From Chaetorhynchus papuensis (Eukaryota > Chordata > Aves > Passeriformes > Rhipiduridae), in the NCBI GenBank assembly GCA_013396525.1, contig VWYX01000358.1:62001-126000 (forward strand): DNA of 64,000 nucleotides. Direction: 5' to 3'. The first letter of the stretch is position 1. Every line of letters starts with the position of its first letter. The notes beneath the pieces were generated by a model, which saw only the letters and a list, made by a program, of their open reading frames with translations, ran no database searches and was not told the DNA's origin. Positions 1 to 13,093 of the stretch are shown one piece after another. A program made the translations under genes and the position numbers.

Positions 1-3000
1 TAGTGGCTGGTAGTCTCTCTTCCATGTTTTGCTGGAGCATTTGAATACATCTATCTTGAAGTTTTTAAGCTTCAGGCTATATTTTAGGATTTTCAGGTGA
101 GATGTCACAAGGCTCATTTTCCCTGTAAGTGACACTTCCCACCCTACAACAGGGCATTGTGTTCCTGTTTTCCCATAGGTTCTGCTGGTTTCCTTGTGCT
201 GAGTCTGCCCACAAAGGCTTCATGGCACAGTGACTTTCCTCTGCAGTGCACACAGCAGGGCCATAGTGGAAGGAGTGGTAGGGCAAGTCTAAACCCAGCC
301 CAAACTTGTTTGCAAATAAATGACTGACAGAGTTACTGAAGTGGCAGCAATGCTGGCATCCCTAGGTCAAAACTTTATTAAAAGCATTCCTAAGAAATTA
401 GAAACAACAGCTTCTTTGGGTCTCCATACTCAAAGCTAGCATGTTGCATTTCTGCTGCAATTTGTTTCTTGGTTTTGTTTGGAAACATGTGGAACAACAG
501 GGTTAGAATTTCCTAGATTTTGGAGTTCTGGCTTGGTAGCATAGATTTAATGAGGAGGACAGGGTGAGAAGGGAGGAAATCTGAAGAAGATCTGCCAGAC
601 CCACCTGTAATCACAGTCTTTTTCACTTTTGGTAACTAGGTGGGGTTTCTGAAGAGGAGACCAGATTTATTGTTCATGAAGTTGCTTGAGAAAGAGCTGA
701 AAGGGTGCTTGAGCATCCCCTCTCCCACAGGTGATAGGGAGGCCAAGAGCAGGAGCTTGTTCACTCTGACTTTGCTGTTGCTCAGGCAGTCCCACCAGTA
801 CCAGCAGGACGGACAGACATCCAAACACTGTAAAACCAGAAGGTTTTATTAAGCTAGAGGTGCACACTTGTATTCGTTGTGGTGCACACAAAGAGCAGAC
901 CTCTGTGCTTTGGTTGCAAGGCATGATTTTGTGGAAGAAAATAGATAAAAACTAGGTCATACCATGTCTTGCAAGTTTGTCTCTGAGCCCCTGTATTTCA
1001 CTGTCAAAACACAACAAGCTAACTGCTGTAATTGTGCTGGAGGTTGCTGGGTCTTAACATAGCCTGCTGCAAGGGCACCAATAAATCTAGATCTGATGGG
1101 TGACCCTACTTTCATTTTCTGCCATTGTGTTAAAAAAGCCATAAATATTCTAATTCAAATAGAGCTCTAGGAAGGAGTGTGGATTAATTTTTTGCTGTAT
1201 TGATTTTTTTTTTGCCTTCATACAGTGGTTGAGTGCAGGGAACATTGATTCATTTCCTTCTGATTTCCTTGCTTTGTGAGGAAGGACTTTGAAAAGCAAG
1301 TGGAAGTGGAAGTGACAATCTCTTTTCCTTCCACATAAAATAGGTAGCACAAAGAGCTGTGGGCTTGAGTGTGTTCTCTGTTAAGCAAACAAAAAGAACT
1401 GATGGTCTCTGTGCCGTCGAGGTGCTCACAGGACACTTTGCCCTCTTGATTCCAAAGCCAGCATCAAGCAGGGACTTGAAATTTTATTTCATGTAGAACA
1501 CACATCGTTCTTCATGCTTAGCTTCATCCAGGAGGAAATTGGGTGGGAGCCATCTGCTGTGTAGACTGTTAACTCGTCCTTTGCAGTTCCCTCCTGGGTC
1601 CCCATTCAGTGTTGTAGAGGTGCAGTCAGAGCCATCCAGCACCTCTTGGAGGTCTCTAACTGGCTGCAGAGACTGCTTGAAGGAGGACATTCCATTTCTG
1701 TATTGACTGTTAGCTGGGTAACACCTGAGCCTGAAAACAGGTCACAACCTGAATGTACACCTGAACATGAAGAGTGTTGGTGTTCCCAACTGTTAAATTA
1801 ACTCAGACAGAGGAAATAAAGAAACTGGAGTAAGTTGTTTCAACTGGTGTAATTATTCTCTTGGTATTACATTTCCTGATTTTCTCGTCCTTTATGTTGT
1901 TTGATATTTAGGCATTAGAGGATTGTTGAAATCCTCAAAGCTCTTGCTGGCTTGGGAGAAAGTCTGCTGTCTTCAGACTTCACTTTTGGTTCCAGTTCTG
2001 AGAAACACACAAGAAAAACAGAACCCTTTATACTTGATAAAAAAAAAAAAATAGAAAAAAGTTAACAGTATCACTCTGTTCTTTATAAACCAGGGAATTT
2101 TATGCAAGTTTAGAGACAATGGTCCAGGCAAAATGTGAGCCAACTTCTGAGTTCTCTGTCATGAGACACCATGAGATGTGGCACAAGAACTCTGAGCAAA
2201 ACATGTAAATCCAAACAACTTATGATGCATCACAAGATGACAGGCTTCTCATGCTATACAAACTTTTTCTTCTAAATTCACACAGTCAGACTTAATTATA
2301 GCACTGAGGGGCAGAAGAATTGATAATTAAGGTTTGCTTTGATTCAGTTTTACACCAGTGACCTCAAGAAAGTTCAGCTGAACTGAATGCTTATTGATGG
2401 CCCAGAGACCTGCTGTTCTAGTTGCAGTGAAACATCTCAGTGCAGAGAGCTGCAGGTACAGTAACTTGTTTAGCAGGATCCTCTACCCCTTGTTTTGGGT
2501 GTGTCTTTCCAGCACACTAAACGTGGGTGTTGAGCAGTCTGCACACCCCCAGCCTCACTCTGTGCAGAGCAGGAGCTGTTCTGCACAGATTTCACCGTCT
2601 TTCTAAGAGTATGAACCAGGATTGTCTGTGTGGAAGTTTTCTCATACATGGGCTCAGATGAAGATGATTAAAAAACCCTGCCTTGATCTTAGGGAGGGAG
2701 GGCAGCAGCCAGTGTTGTAAGCTCCAGCCTTTCCAATGCAAATGAGCTCAGGATAAACATACGTATGCGTTTCACTGGTTGCAAAAATCAAGTATGCACA
2801 AACATGAGAAACAGCCTGGCAGGAGAGCTGAACTGCATGGGAGGAGAGGAAAGCATATGTTGTGGAGATGACATCTGGGCTGGAAAGCAGTGATAAAACT
2901 TCTGTTAAGAACTGTCAAATACTATTTTCATTTTTGCTTGCTTGCTGTACTAAGCAGCAGAAAAAACTTAAATAGTCATGCTTCTTTGTACTGATTGACA

Positions 3001-3817
3001 TTAAAGGTGAATTTTATCCTAAAGTTAAACTGAGGCTTTTCTGCAGGGGATGTGTTTGTGTGTGTGATTTGACATAGGGAGACAATCCAGTTTTGAAATA
3101 TGTTTGTTTGCAACAGTGCAGAAATGTTGGAAACCCTGGCCTAGACACCTTATTTTGCTGTGCAGTTCCGTGATGGTTGTAGTGTCTTATCCTGCGTAAA
3201 GGTACTTGTCTCTGCATGTCCAGGAGATTATAGCAGAGGCCTTTCTTAGCCACTTCTTCTAAAGCTCATCAGGCTTTGCCATGGCAAGTGTAAACTACTG
3301 CTTCCAAAAGTCTGCATTACTGAAAATATTTGAGAGAAGTGTGACTGCTGCATTGATCCTCCCAGTGTATCATGGAGCAGCGCTGGAGCATTACCCAGAA
3401 ACAATTCTTCTGCACTAGTTGAAAAAAATAAGTGTTGTTACTCTAACTGGCCTTCTGTTTTCAATGCGTTTTGTGTAAGCATCCTGCAACTTAACAGCAT
3501 CTGTGGGAAACCTTATTACCACAGCAAATCTGGATGTGTTCAGTGGGATTCCTATAATTTACTCATTCTGGATCCAGTGGCAGTCTGCACTTGTAGCTCA
3601 GCAGTACCTGTACACTTCTGCCTTGCACCATACCTTGTGAAGTGGTATTAAATGCTGAGGCTTGCAATTGAAGGAATTCATGTTGACATCCAATGTCATC
3701 CTTACTATAACCCCCGAGTGTGTTTTTAATGGCACATGTGATGAGCTAAGTCAAATATTATGTTCTCTTTGTCAGAGCTTTGCTGGAGATTAGTACAGGG
3801 AGGTTCCTGAAATAGCT
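1..3817. other. Non-coding DNA, probably EMP2 intron 1 or upstream flank
   Basis: AT-rich sequence with no convincing exon, no CpG island and only short chance ORFs. EMP2-family genes begin with a non-coding first exon separated from the first coding exon by a long intron, so this stretch is probably intron 1. The first exon was not found and may lie outside the window. Homopolymer A tracts (for example about 2040-2052) are the only low-complexity features. Confidence 0.5.
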
Positions 3818-4125
3818 ACAGATTGACAGGAGAGCTGAGCTGGAAGGGGCCTCTGGAGGTCTCTAGTGCAGGCTCTGGCTCCAAGCAGGGGGTTAGATCA
3901 GGACGTTCTGGGCCTTGCTTCAGTCACATCAGGAAGATGTCCAAGAATGGAGATCCCACAGCCTCATGGGCCCTGTTCCAGTACTTAATCATACTCATTG
4001 AATATAATTAATACTTTTTTCACAATTGGAATATTCTTTGTTGCAACTTGTAACTGTTGCCTGTAGTCTTTAAATCACACACTTCTGAGAAGAGTGGCTC
4101 CATCATTGTAACTGTACTGTGTCCA
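3818..4125 (-). repeat. CR1-like LINE fragment, 3' end at low coordinate
   Basis: The + strand from 3818 reads like the reverse complement of the 3' part of an avian CR1 retroposon: a 'ctgagctggaaggggcctctggaggtc' type start, then an 'agcaggg...' segment, 'ggagatcccacagcctcatgggccctgttccagt' and 'gagaagagtggctccatc', in the same order as in CR1. It is diverged and 5'-truncated, as most CR1 copies are. The outer limits are approximate because no target-site duplication was resolved. Confidence 0.75.
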
Positions 4126-7100
4126 AAAATCTGCTCTCATATATGTGTGTGTGTGTAAAAACTATTAAAAGAATTCAAGCCACTTTGGGGAATGATGAAC
4201 AATATCTGTTGCATCATCCCAGTCTTCATCCATGCCTAAAGGCAGTGTACTTAAAAATCGTGAACACCTTGACCTGAGAGCATAGTGTGTTTCAACTGCA
4301 AATGAGAGAAAGTGAAAAATCACTCTGCCCAGGGAACAGTTCATGGTAAATAAGAAAAGGAGTACAGCCAGTGTTAACAAAGAATAGCGTGTTAACAAAG
4401 TGTGATTAGTAATACATTCGTAGAGTAAGACTTCTGAACGTTAATGCAAACAGTGCTGTGTAACTGTCCTTCCCTTGCTCATTGGGAGAGGAAAGGAGCT
4501 GCCTGCTGCAAGCAGAGGTTCCCAGGCAGGCTGTCCTCAGAGGATCAGGGAAGGAAGAGCTTCTTGCTGAGGGAGTGGAAGAATCTTGAGTCTCCACAGT
4601 AAGCTTTTGAATTCCAGCATTGTGTGGCGTGGACAAGGACTAGTAGTTCTCTCTGAGAGAAGAAATCCAGAATTTCTGCCTAGAGAGGGGTGCAGATACT
4701 GAAGTACCATCTGTTGCTGGCTGCATCTTGGAAGTTCATCTGATGTTGCTGGCTGCATCTTGGAAGAGGGGAGCTGCTCTTTGCTTCCTGCCCACAAATC
4801 ACAGAGAGTTTCTCTGGAGAACCCTCCTCCCTTCATTATTCCTTGTGCAGGCTGGGATGAACCACAGAAACTCCTTGGTCTCCATGGGAAGGGAAGGTTT
4901 GTAGGAGTGATTGAGGTTTGTGCACTTCTGGGATCCTGCTCAGGCATGACAGATTGGATAACCAGTTCTTGTTGTCTTTTCCTGGTATTAATTACTTGGA
5001 AATGGTCTGTCTCCTTCCTTTCCCCCAGTGTATTTCATTCCTGTATCCTTGTGTCGTTGTTGTAGCACTGTGTGCACAGAAGTTGTAGCAGCTCGTGAAG
5101 TGAGAAGTTGCCAGCAAATCAGGAGGAGGTATCTAAAGATGGTTGTTAGGAAGGGTCTTTGTAACAGAAACGTCAGGCCCTTCTTATTGTCTTTTTTTTG
5201 CTTGTTTGTTTTTGTTTTTGTTTTTGTTTTGCAAAGACAAAACAAAAATCTCTTTCATTTAATCTTGGCTTTATTTGGGTAAAACAAAAAATGTCTCTTC
5301 ACCAGCCATACAAGTTTATCTATCCTGTCTGAAACACTTCTCTTTATGGCTGAAGACAGTAAAACTAAAACATTCACTTGACTGAAGATAAAGTGGATTC
5401 TTCTGTGCTGGCAAGTCTTGCTTTTGCAAGATTGGTTTTAATTAGATTGCATTTTTTGATCTCACTTTATGATACTTCATGTAATAAGATGAAATTGTAT
5501 TGTTATTCTTAAAATAATACTGAGTACAATTTGGTTCTCTCTCCTTATATGGCAGATGATTGTTGCATTATTGAATGCTTAGATACCATCTGTGCAAGAA
5601 ATGAAAAAGAAAAAAAACAGCCACAAGACAAGAGGGTGCTGTGCAAAAACTGGTACATATCACAATGAAAATATTTTGATGTGGCATTATACAAACCCAC
5701 AAAATATCTTCTTTTCCTTTTTCCTTCCTTTCAGTCAAGCAAGGCTCGATAGAGAGCCATGAATGACATTTCTAGAAGCACAACTGGATTCACAGGACCT
5801 TGAGTCATACTGTAGAATCAGCTCATTGGAGGAAATTGCCCATTTCTGTTCTTTGTTGTGGCTGAGAAGGCGAAGTTGAACAGAGAGGAAATGGGAAGGA
5901 ATACACACTTGAATATTTTTCCTATTTCAGGGTTTGACTTGGCTTTCCCATTCAGTCATTCCAATTAGATACGGATATAAGGCTAGCCACTTATTTTTCC
6001 CAAAAGCACTTTGATGCTGTTTGCCTTTGAGCTTGTTATAACTCTGTACTGCAGTACAGAGATGAAGATGGAGAGGATTAGCCTGGAACTCCTGGTCTCT
6101 ATTCACTGAGTTATTATGCTGTCAATTATCTTTTTGTTAAAGTTTTGCAGAGTGTTACTATTTGCCCTGATGAGAGTGCCAGTGGAGCTGCTTTAAAAAT
6201 ACTGTCAGAGTAGTCTTTTTATTTGGTTAAATTATTCATGTGGTTCATGATTCCAGTAAATGGCAGTAGGAGAGAGGGGGTTAGACACAAAAAAAATCAT
6301 GGAAGTCTTAAAAAGAAATTCATAGCTGCCCTTTCTTCTGGATATTTATTGTGTTATGTGAGTGGCATCATTTGGCATCATAGAATGTGTCCAAAGCAAA
6401 GGAAAGGGAGAAATATGCATTAATGTACTGGTGAGTGATAACATTCAGATGATGTACAGAATGGTGCAGCTTAACTGCAAAGATCTGCAAGACTGCAGAT
6501 TCCTTATAGCACATATTAATTGGCAAGAATTTCTGTCCAAGAAAGAATAGATGGGTCAAGCAACTGCATTTTTCTGAGTATTAGTAGCAGTAGTTTTCCC
6601 TAAACTATTTGTTATGTGCCCACAGATTTCCTGGGGATTCCAGTGAAATACAGTTTCTGATTCTCTTGTACATTTTTTTTCACATGAGATGTGACATTGT
6701 AATAAGTGGGTTAAATAAGGTGTGAAGGTAATAGGTAGCCTACAGAGAGTATTAAGTGACCGAACATAAAATAACTAACTGGATTATTATGTAACTAACA
6801 GGTTTGTTCAGCCCTACCAGTGGGAGCAATATATTGAAGGAAATCATAGTCCTTAGTCATTATTCAATGGATAAAACTTATAACTCTATGAACAAAGACC
6901 TGAGGTACAACATAGGTGTTACTAAATGTAGGAGGTAGTTCTTGATGCACTTAATTTTGTTCTACAAGCATCCTTTTGAAATGTGGTTCTTCCTTCTTTG
7001 GAAGGATGGTTGAAACAAGACCTTACTACAGTCAGTGGAAATTCTAGCATCACTGCACATGAGGCTGTAATTTGAAAAGCACTTCTCTGAAAGCCAACAT

Positions 7101-7380
7101 GAAGGAGTTTTCCATCCTTGCTGGAGAAGCACACAGAATGAAACTTCTTGATGTGTTTATTCACTGCCGCCATCACGCTGGAAGGTTGCAAAATGCACCT
7201 CTTGGCTTCATTTCAAGTTGTGATTCATTTTAACAGCCTTGATGCCAGCTAAGTATCTCTGGAGATGGAACATGTCCTGTGGACTCCAACTGCATCCCAT
7301 GTTCCTGTCTCTAACAGCACCATAACTGCAGGCTTTCACAGCTTTTAAAGATTGCTCATATACTTTCTTATGTTCAACAG
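4126..7380. other. Non-coding DNA before first EMP2 coding exon
   Basis: Presumed EMP2 intron 1. It contains a short GT run near 4144-4157, a 22-bp direct duplication (4713-4734 and 4745-4766), a T-rich tract with GTTTTT repeats near 5193-5231, and a 3' splice acceptor with pyrimidine tract ending in CAG at 7378-7380. No coding exon is supported. Confidence 0.6.
4713..4766. repeat. 22-bp perfect direct duplication, 32-bp period
   Basis: 'gttgctggctgcatcttgga' plus 'ag' occurs at 4713-4734 and again at 4745-4766. It is a small local duplication in presumed EMP2 intron 1. Confidence 0.9.
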
Positions 7381-7492
7381 ATTTATCCCAGCCTAAGGCC
7401 TCCCCAGAGCAAGGATGTTGATTCTCCTGGCCTTCATTATTGTGTTTCACATAACCTCAGCAGCGCTGCTGTTCATCTCAACTATTGACAAT
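7381..7492 (+). CDS. EMP2: EMP2 first coding exon (5' UTR 7381-7414, CDS from 7415)
   Basis: The acceptor tract 'tactttcttatgttcaacag' ends at 7380 and the donor GTAAGT begins at 7493. The exon carries 34 nt of leader and 26 codons encoding transmembrane helix 1, ending in phase 0 after Asp-Asn. The start codon context is 'caaggATGt', with a purine at -3 but not the preferred G at +4. Confidence 0.92.
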
Positions 7493-10400
7493 GTAAGTGT
7501 CATTTTCTTCTTGTTTTCTCTCAAACACACAGGGATTTCTTTATGTCATAAAAATTGAGTTTTTCTTCTGTAGTCTTCAACTTGCTTTCTGAGAGGACCT
7601 AGGTTTGTTAGGCACACTGGTGTCCTTAGACCTTTCTGTAACAAAAAATAATATATTGAACTTGGACTGTAAAATCCAAATGAATGGCATCCTGAGAAAG
7701 TAATTCTTTTTCTTGGAACACAGTGTTCCTTTTATCCATATGCCTACTACCATAATATATTATAGTTTTTACTGCAGTATTGCTTGCAAAGCTGCACAGT
7801 AAGCTCTGAGGCTTCTGGAATGTCTATTTAAGCAGCAGATCCTACCAGGAATCGTACTTAAAAGTCATACTTTGTGCAGCCCTAGTCAAAACAAAGGCCT
7901 GGGTAGCTATTGGAATGGGAATGGATTTCCTGAGGAAATGCCACTTGCAGAGTGCTTGTCATTTTCCAGGCTACTGTAAAAATCTGTTCAGACACTGCAG
8001 TACCATCTTGCCTTGAATGTTAAAACCTCAAAATAGAAATACCACAGGAGGACCTTAATTTGTCACCAGCCATTAGCAGACAGATGCCACAGTGTACCTC
8101 AGCACAGCTGCATTGCATTGCCATTAATCACTTTGGTGGCAGGAACAGGACATCTATAAAGCACTTCTGTTTCACAGGTGATGCTATTTCCTGCAAATTA
8201 GCACATGCTGTACCTTCAGAGAGGTGTGCATCCTAAACAGGGTCTGGGTGAACAAAGCACACTTTGTCTAGGTGCCTCAAGGAGTGAGCAATCTCTCACT
8301 ATCCAAAATTTCTGACCAAGCAGTGGAAATCGCTTGTGCTTTGGGATGTTTAAGATTCCCTTACCTACTTCACAGAAGTCTAAAATGAGAATGACTTGCA
8401 GGTAATTATATAACCTTTATTCCAAAATGCCACGAGATCTCACATTTCATTTGAGTGGTTAAGTATTCAAAAATGAACAGAAAATTGTTCCAGCTGATTT
8501 GTCTGATCAGTAGACGCTTGGACAATGAAGGAGTTTTGTGGGTTTTGTTTGGTTTTTCTCCCTGTAAGAGTCCTTTACTTTTATTTTGCAGGCCTGGTGG
8601 GTGGGAGATAACTTTTCTACAGATGTCTGGAGAGTGTGTGCCACGAATACGAGCACCTGCATGGCTATCACTGATGAGTTCAATGGTGAGTGTCTCTCCA
8701 TGCCTGTGTCTGTGTTCCTCCAGCAGAGCTGGTGAAATTGCTGTGAAATTTGGAGGGGCAGTTATATAATTCTTTGAAAATCTGCATGTTCTAACTCGGC
8801 AGGTCTTCAAAAAACTTTAATACTTTAATACTAGTTTTTCATTTTGGAAAGGCAACTGTTCTAACAGTTTCTGTGAGAGGAAAGCAGAAGGAACTGTCAT
8901 GTGCACTTAAGAGACCAGTGCAAGAGAGTAAATGCAAACAACTAACAATGACTACTAATGAGTTCTTAAAAAATTAGATAGGTAACAACAGTGAAATCAT
9001 CTGAAGTGAGAGAATTTGCCTCAGAATTGAACTAAAGAACCTAAGAATACTGTGTACAAGAATGGGGGAAAAAGTGGAAGAAAACATAAGCTGCAATTTT
9101 TACAAAGAGGTCTTAATATACAGCCGAGTGAAATATCCTGCTTTACCAAAATTGGAAGTATTCTCAAATGTTCTCTTTATTTCTTGACTTTCAATCTGTG
9201 TGTACATTGAAGAGGTAAATAATTTGAAGAACTGTGTACCCATGAAATAATTTTGTTTTCCAAGCATCAGGTTGGTTTAAGGCCTGTAACGTGCAGTGAG
9301 CTGATCCACTCCACACAGGGTATCTCAGCTAACAGGGATTTAAGGGTTTGCATTTGTTCTCTGTATTACTGTGTGTCCACTGCAGTCAGGTACCCACCCG
9401 GGGGAGATGAGGGGTGGCTGAGGTGTGTCTGCTGCTCCCAGGGCTCCTGCCTGCAGCGAGGCTGTGCTGGAGGAGAGGGGCTGTGGGAGCCCAGCCGTGT
9501 GGCACAGCTCAGCTGCAGAGGGACTGCAAAGTTACACAGAGCAGCTGCACAGGGTTAAAAATGTGTTGGGTTCTTCAGCTCCCACTTACAGTGAAGTAAT
9601 TGACAGGATGAAAAACCTGCATGAGAGGAACCTTTTGTGCCAAGGGTGGATATCCTGTCTGGTTACACCTTCCTGGACAGAGCTGTCTCCAGGTCTGGTG
9701 GGAGGCTGGGGTCTGCATTTGGGAGCTGTTTGGGATAGCTGGTGGTGTCACTGTGCTTCCAGGGCATTGATGGCAGCAAAGGCTGTGGTGTGGCAGAAGT
9801 AGTCTCTTCAGTATTCTCACTCAGTTTGATGAGAAGCTTTTAGAAGTCTTTAAACCACTGGCTGTATTAATACCAAGGAAGCAGAAGAGGACCAACCTCT
9901 GCAATGCACACACAACTGCTTTGCTGCATCTGCTGAACTCCTGCTTACACAACACAGCTCTGCCCCTTTACTCCTTGCAGGAGTAGGCAAAGAGAGAAAC
10001 TATTTTTAATCAAGGCTGCTTTGTTTTTGCAGAGTATCAGTCAATTCAGGCTGTTCAGGCTGCCATGATCCTGTCTACGATTCTCTGTTGTGTGGCATTT
10101 CTGGTTTTCATTCTTCAACTCTTCCGTCTAAAGCAAGGAGAAAGATTTGTGTTAACCTCTATCATCCAGCTCCTGTCATGTGAGTGATTTTTCAACACTT
10201 TTGACTTTAATGATGTTTTTGTGAAAGTAGGAAAGGGGGAAAAGGTTTCAAAAAGAATGAGCTGCATGAGAACTCTGTAGTGCTCTTAAGGCCATAGCTT
10301 ATCCTTCATATTTGTTTAAAGAGTGAACTGTTCCATTCTGTAATATTTAGGCAGGTAAAACATGGATGTCATCACTGCTCAGAATAAAGTAATTTAAACT

Positions 10401-10941
10401 TAGAAGGGAAAGAATTTGAGATTCTGAACTTCTTGAACACATTAAATAACTCTGTAATTGTTACAGGCAAGGACTCACTTTGTTTTTTGTCAGACTTTAA
10501 AACTACCCAGATGTTCAGAATAATTTTCTGTTCACTGCAAATGACATAGATACACAACAGCACTTCAAATTTAAAGCATGCCAAAGAAACTGAAAATATG
10601 TCTTGGAATGCTTCCAGGTTAGTTTGAAGATGGAAAACGAGTGTCTGCAAAGAAAGGACATTGGTGGAAGCAGCTGACAGAAGAGAGACAGTGAATAGTT
10701 GTGCGTACTGATAATATTTTAAGGTGCTAACCTTTATTATTTTCTTCCTCCTGCAGGTCTGTGTGTTATGATTGCAGCTTCCATTTACACAGACAGGCAT
10801 GAAGAACTGCACCAGAGCCGTGGGTATAGAATGGAAGTTTCCAAAGGCCAATATGGCTATTCCTTCGTCTTAGCCTGGATTGCGTTTGCCTTTACCCTGA
10901 TCAGTGGAGTGATGTACTTAGTATTAAGGAAGCGTAAATAA
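7415..10941 (+). CDS. EMP2: Epithelial membrane protein 2, complete in four coding exons
   Basis: Joined exons 7415-7492, 8592-8685, 10033-10179 and 10757-10941 give 504 nt, 167 residues plus TAA. Intron phases are 0, 1, 1. EMP2 is a four-helix membrane protein of the PMP22/EMP/claudin superfamily, known to influence integrin trafficking, caveolae and cell adhesion. Visible features are helix 1 at about residues 1-23, the family signature W39-x-x-C42 with C49 in the first extracellular loop, N-glycosylation sequons at N33 and N45, helix 2 at about 67-88, helix 3 at about 96-118, helix 4 at about 141-163, and a basic tail RKRK. The start follows the MLxLLAFII family start directly. The length equals that recalled for human EMP2 (EMP1 has 157), and the loop-1 start AWWVGD and ending LRKRK are EMP2-like. 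Identity comes from recalled family sequence, and the downstream GRIN2A supports it. Confidence 0.95.
7493..8591 (+). other. EMP2 intron between coding exons 1 and 2
   Basis: GT-AG intron of about 1.1 kb, phase 0. It ends in 'ttttattttgcag'. Nothing else is recognisable in it. Confidence 0.85.
8592..8685 (+). CDS. EMP2: EMP2 second coding exon (extracellular loop 1)
   Basis: The 94-nt exon sits between a 'ttttgcag' acceptor and a GTGAGT donor. It starts Ala-Trp-Trp-Val-Gly-Asp and holds the family signature W39-R-V-C42 with C49, plus sequons N33-F-S and N45-T-S. It ends one base into the codon for Glu58. Confidence 0.93.
8686..10032 (+). other. EMP2 intron between coding exons 2 and 3
   Basis: GT-AG intron, phase 1, about 1.35 kb. 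A GC-richer block at about 9370-9560 has overlapping chance ORFs on both strands but no splice signals or family resemblance that would make it an exon. Confidence 0.8.
10033..10179 (+). CDS. EMP2: EMP2 third coding exon (helix 2 and start of helix 3)
   Basis: The 147-nt exon follows 'ttgtttttgcag' and is followed by GTGAGT. It completes Glu58 and runs through helix 2 (AMILSTILCC...) and the cytoplasmic RLKQGERF loop into helix 3. It ends one base into the Cys107 codon. Intron phases on both sides are 1, which keeps the frame with exon 4. Confidence 0.94.
10180..10756 (+). other. EMP2 intron between coding exons 3 and 4
   Basis: GT-AG intron of 577 nt ending in a strong pyrimidine tract 'tttcttcctcctgcag'. 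A 159-codon opposite-strand ORF spans most of it and the next exon, but it has no support. Confidence 0.85.
10757..10941 (+). CDS. EMP2: EMP2 last coding exon (helices 3-4 and C-terminus)
   Basis: It completes Cys107 and encodes the end of helix 3 (CVMIAASIYTDR), the second extracellular loop, which is Tyr- and Gly-rich near 137-141, helix 4 and the basic C-terminus, ending with TAA at 10939-10941. Confidence 0.95.
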
Positions 10942-11246
10942 ATGTCAGCACCTAGTTACTTCTGTCACTGCAGTACAAAACCAAATTCCAGTAACCATTT
11001 TGTATATAATCATTTACATGGTTTTGTAGTAAAGGTATTGTTTCTCTAAAAATGTACTGTGTTCTTGGTATGAAACAGAACTTAAAAAAAAAAAAAAGAA
11101 GGCAGGTGAAATGAAATGCCTGGCACCTCCAGGTCAGGGGTCGGAGCAAGATAGAGCCAAGTTATTTCTTTTAAATATTTCATCATCATAAATGATTTTC
11201 CTTTACTAGACATTAACAGTTTGTTCCTGGCCTCTAGTAGATTACA

Positions 11247-11252
11247 AATAAA
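11247..11252 (+). terminator. EMP2: Candidate EMP2 polyadenylation signal (proximal)
   Basis: A canonical AATAAA lies 306 nt after the EMP2 stop codon. Competing hexamers lie at 13088 and 13400. Confidence 0.4.
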
Positions 11253-13087
11253 GCCCATGCAAATTAATTTGTAAACAGTATACTACCTATATTCCTGGAC
11301 CAGATCTACCCCTTTGAAATATGTTAAATATAAGGGTATGTAAAAAAATAAGGCCCAGATCACAATGAGAAAGCAGACAATTATAAAGCCCAAAGCTGCA
11401 CTCAGAGCGTCTGTCCTGGCGCAGGACCAGTGTTCTGCTCTTTATAATGTGCACTAAATGTCATCAAGTTTTTATTAAAACCACTTGCTTTGCAAAAGTA
11501 AACAAGTCCTTTTTGTACTCCAGCAAATGTTTCTCTTGATTGTCTTTCACATTTAATTTAAGCACACAGAGCCTTTGGTGGGAGCACTTATCAGCCAATT
11601 CCCTGTTGAGCCTGGGCCCGGCACAGCTGGGGCAGTGAGGAACTCCCCACTCCAGTCCTGAATCCCTTCAGCTTAGCCTTGGGCAGCCTTTCTGGGAGGG
11701 AGAAAAGGGAAACAAAAAAGCATTCCTGTGCCTACATCTGCAGATTTCTAAGCGGACTAGTGATCAAGCAATGCCAAATGTAGGTTTTTGCAGCCAAACC
11801 CAACATGTTTATTACACTGGGCTTTTATCATGTAGTGATTTCATGGTTAATGTGTCCTGTACAAAAGCATTCCCTGAGTCTGCCCATTAGGAAATTGGCC
11901 TTTAAAAAATTCATTTAAATTCCTTTGTGGACTTTACTGGAACTAAACACTGCTACTAAACAAATCAGAACGCAATTACTATGCTTATGAATTCCAGGAT
12001 AGGTTTTCAGGATAAAATGACTTGGTGGTTTTTATTTTTCAGTAGTTTTGTGAGCTAAATCTTTGCTGTAATACCAGGCTTAACTGCTCAGCAGTGTAAT
12101 ACTGGCTTTGGCTGATGGTGATTTTGGAGTTTGGAGATCATTGTGGAGAATGAATGAAGTGGCCTGCTCTGGTTAGTCACAGCTCTGATGCTTAAATACA
12201 GATTTGACTTTTGAAAAGCTCTAACCATTTATTTATTTATTTCAGTATATTCACTACAGCTGGCCCAATACACAGGCAGTAAAAAAGTAAATAGGTTTTA
12301 AATTAGGTATTACACTTACAGTGGAACAAGTTCAGTATCATAAGGTAGTGTAGCTCTACTGAAGTTAATACTTACTACATCAGTTGATGTCTAATGTAGT
12401 CAGATAATTAAATTTTATCTGATTCCTTCAGATTTATCCTTGATTTATTACAAAGCAGAAGTTCAGGTGCATAGCTTTTTAGGAACTGTCTCCAACATGA
12501 GTGACACGTTCCATCTTTATTCCTTCAACATCCTGAAATGCTTTGGCATGTACTGCTTGTCTTCTGGGAGCAAAGAAAGCCCAGTAAGACTGTTAAAAAA
12601 ATTAGGATGAGCAAGCAGGACATCACAGTAAAAGTAATAATAATAGTAAAAACCCAAATCAATTTGAAGAAAAGGCATTCTCCGCAGTCTAGCATGATGC
12701 TAGTATTTTGTCAGGTTTTTTTCCTCTTAGTGGGGGTGCTCTGAATTTCAAGAATTATTACCCTACTTTTTAAAAAAGTGTTTCTATAGTTTGCTGAATA
12801 CATTTCAGGTTCAAAACCTGAGTTTTTGCTAGCAAGCAGAATTTGTCTTAAACAAATAGATGCAGTTTTAAGGATGAAAGTAGATAGACTGTTAGCTAGG
12901 CACTTTGCTGCATTTGTTAAACCATGAAACAATTAGGGAAATTCTTAAGCAAATATGGATTAAAGCTCTAATATCTCGAGGACGCTCCTGAAAAATTCTG
13001 ATTTAAGCTTTTATGCCACTGACTTGCAGAGATGCTTCAGTTTCTTGCCTTGATAATGCTCAGGTCATTTACAGAGCAAATACTTAA

Positions 13088-13093
13088 AATAAA
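13088..13093 (+). terminator. EMP2: Candidate EMP2 polyadenylation signal (middle)
   Basis: AATAAA about 2.15 kb after the EMP2 stop, in uninterrupted non-coding sequence. It is a plausible distal site, but no cDNA evidence is available here. Confidence 0.25.

Noticed and set aside
9253..9802. Extra EMP2 exon suggested by 101- and 125-codon ORFs in intron
   Set aside because: The four-exon model already gives a complete family-length protein with consistent intron phases. The ORFs overlap in different frames and show no relation to EMP2.
10372..10851. 159-codon - strand ORF
   Set aside because: It is antisense to EMP2 intron and its last coding exon, has no family resemblance, and the opposite strand is clearly coding.
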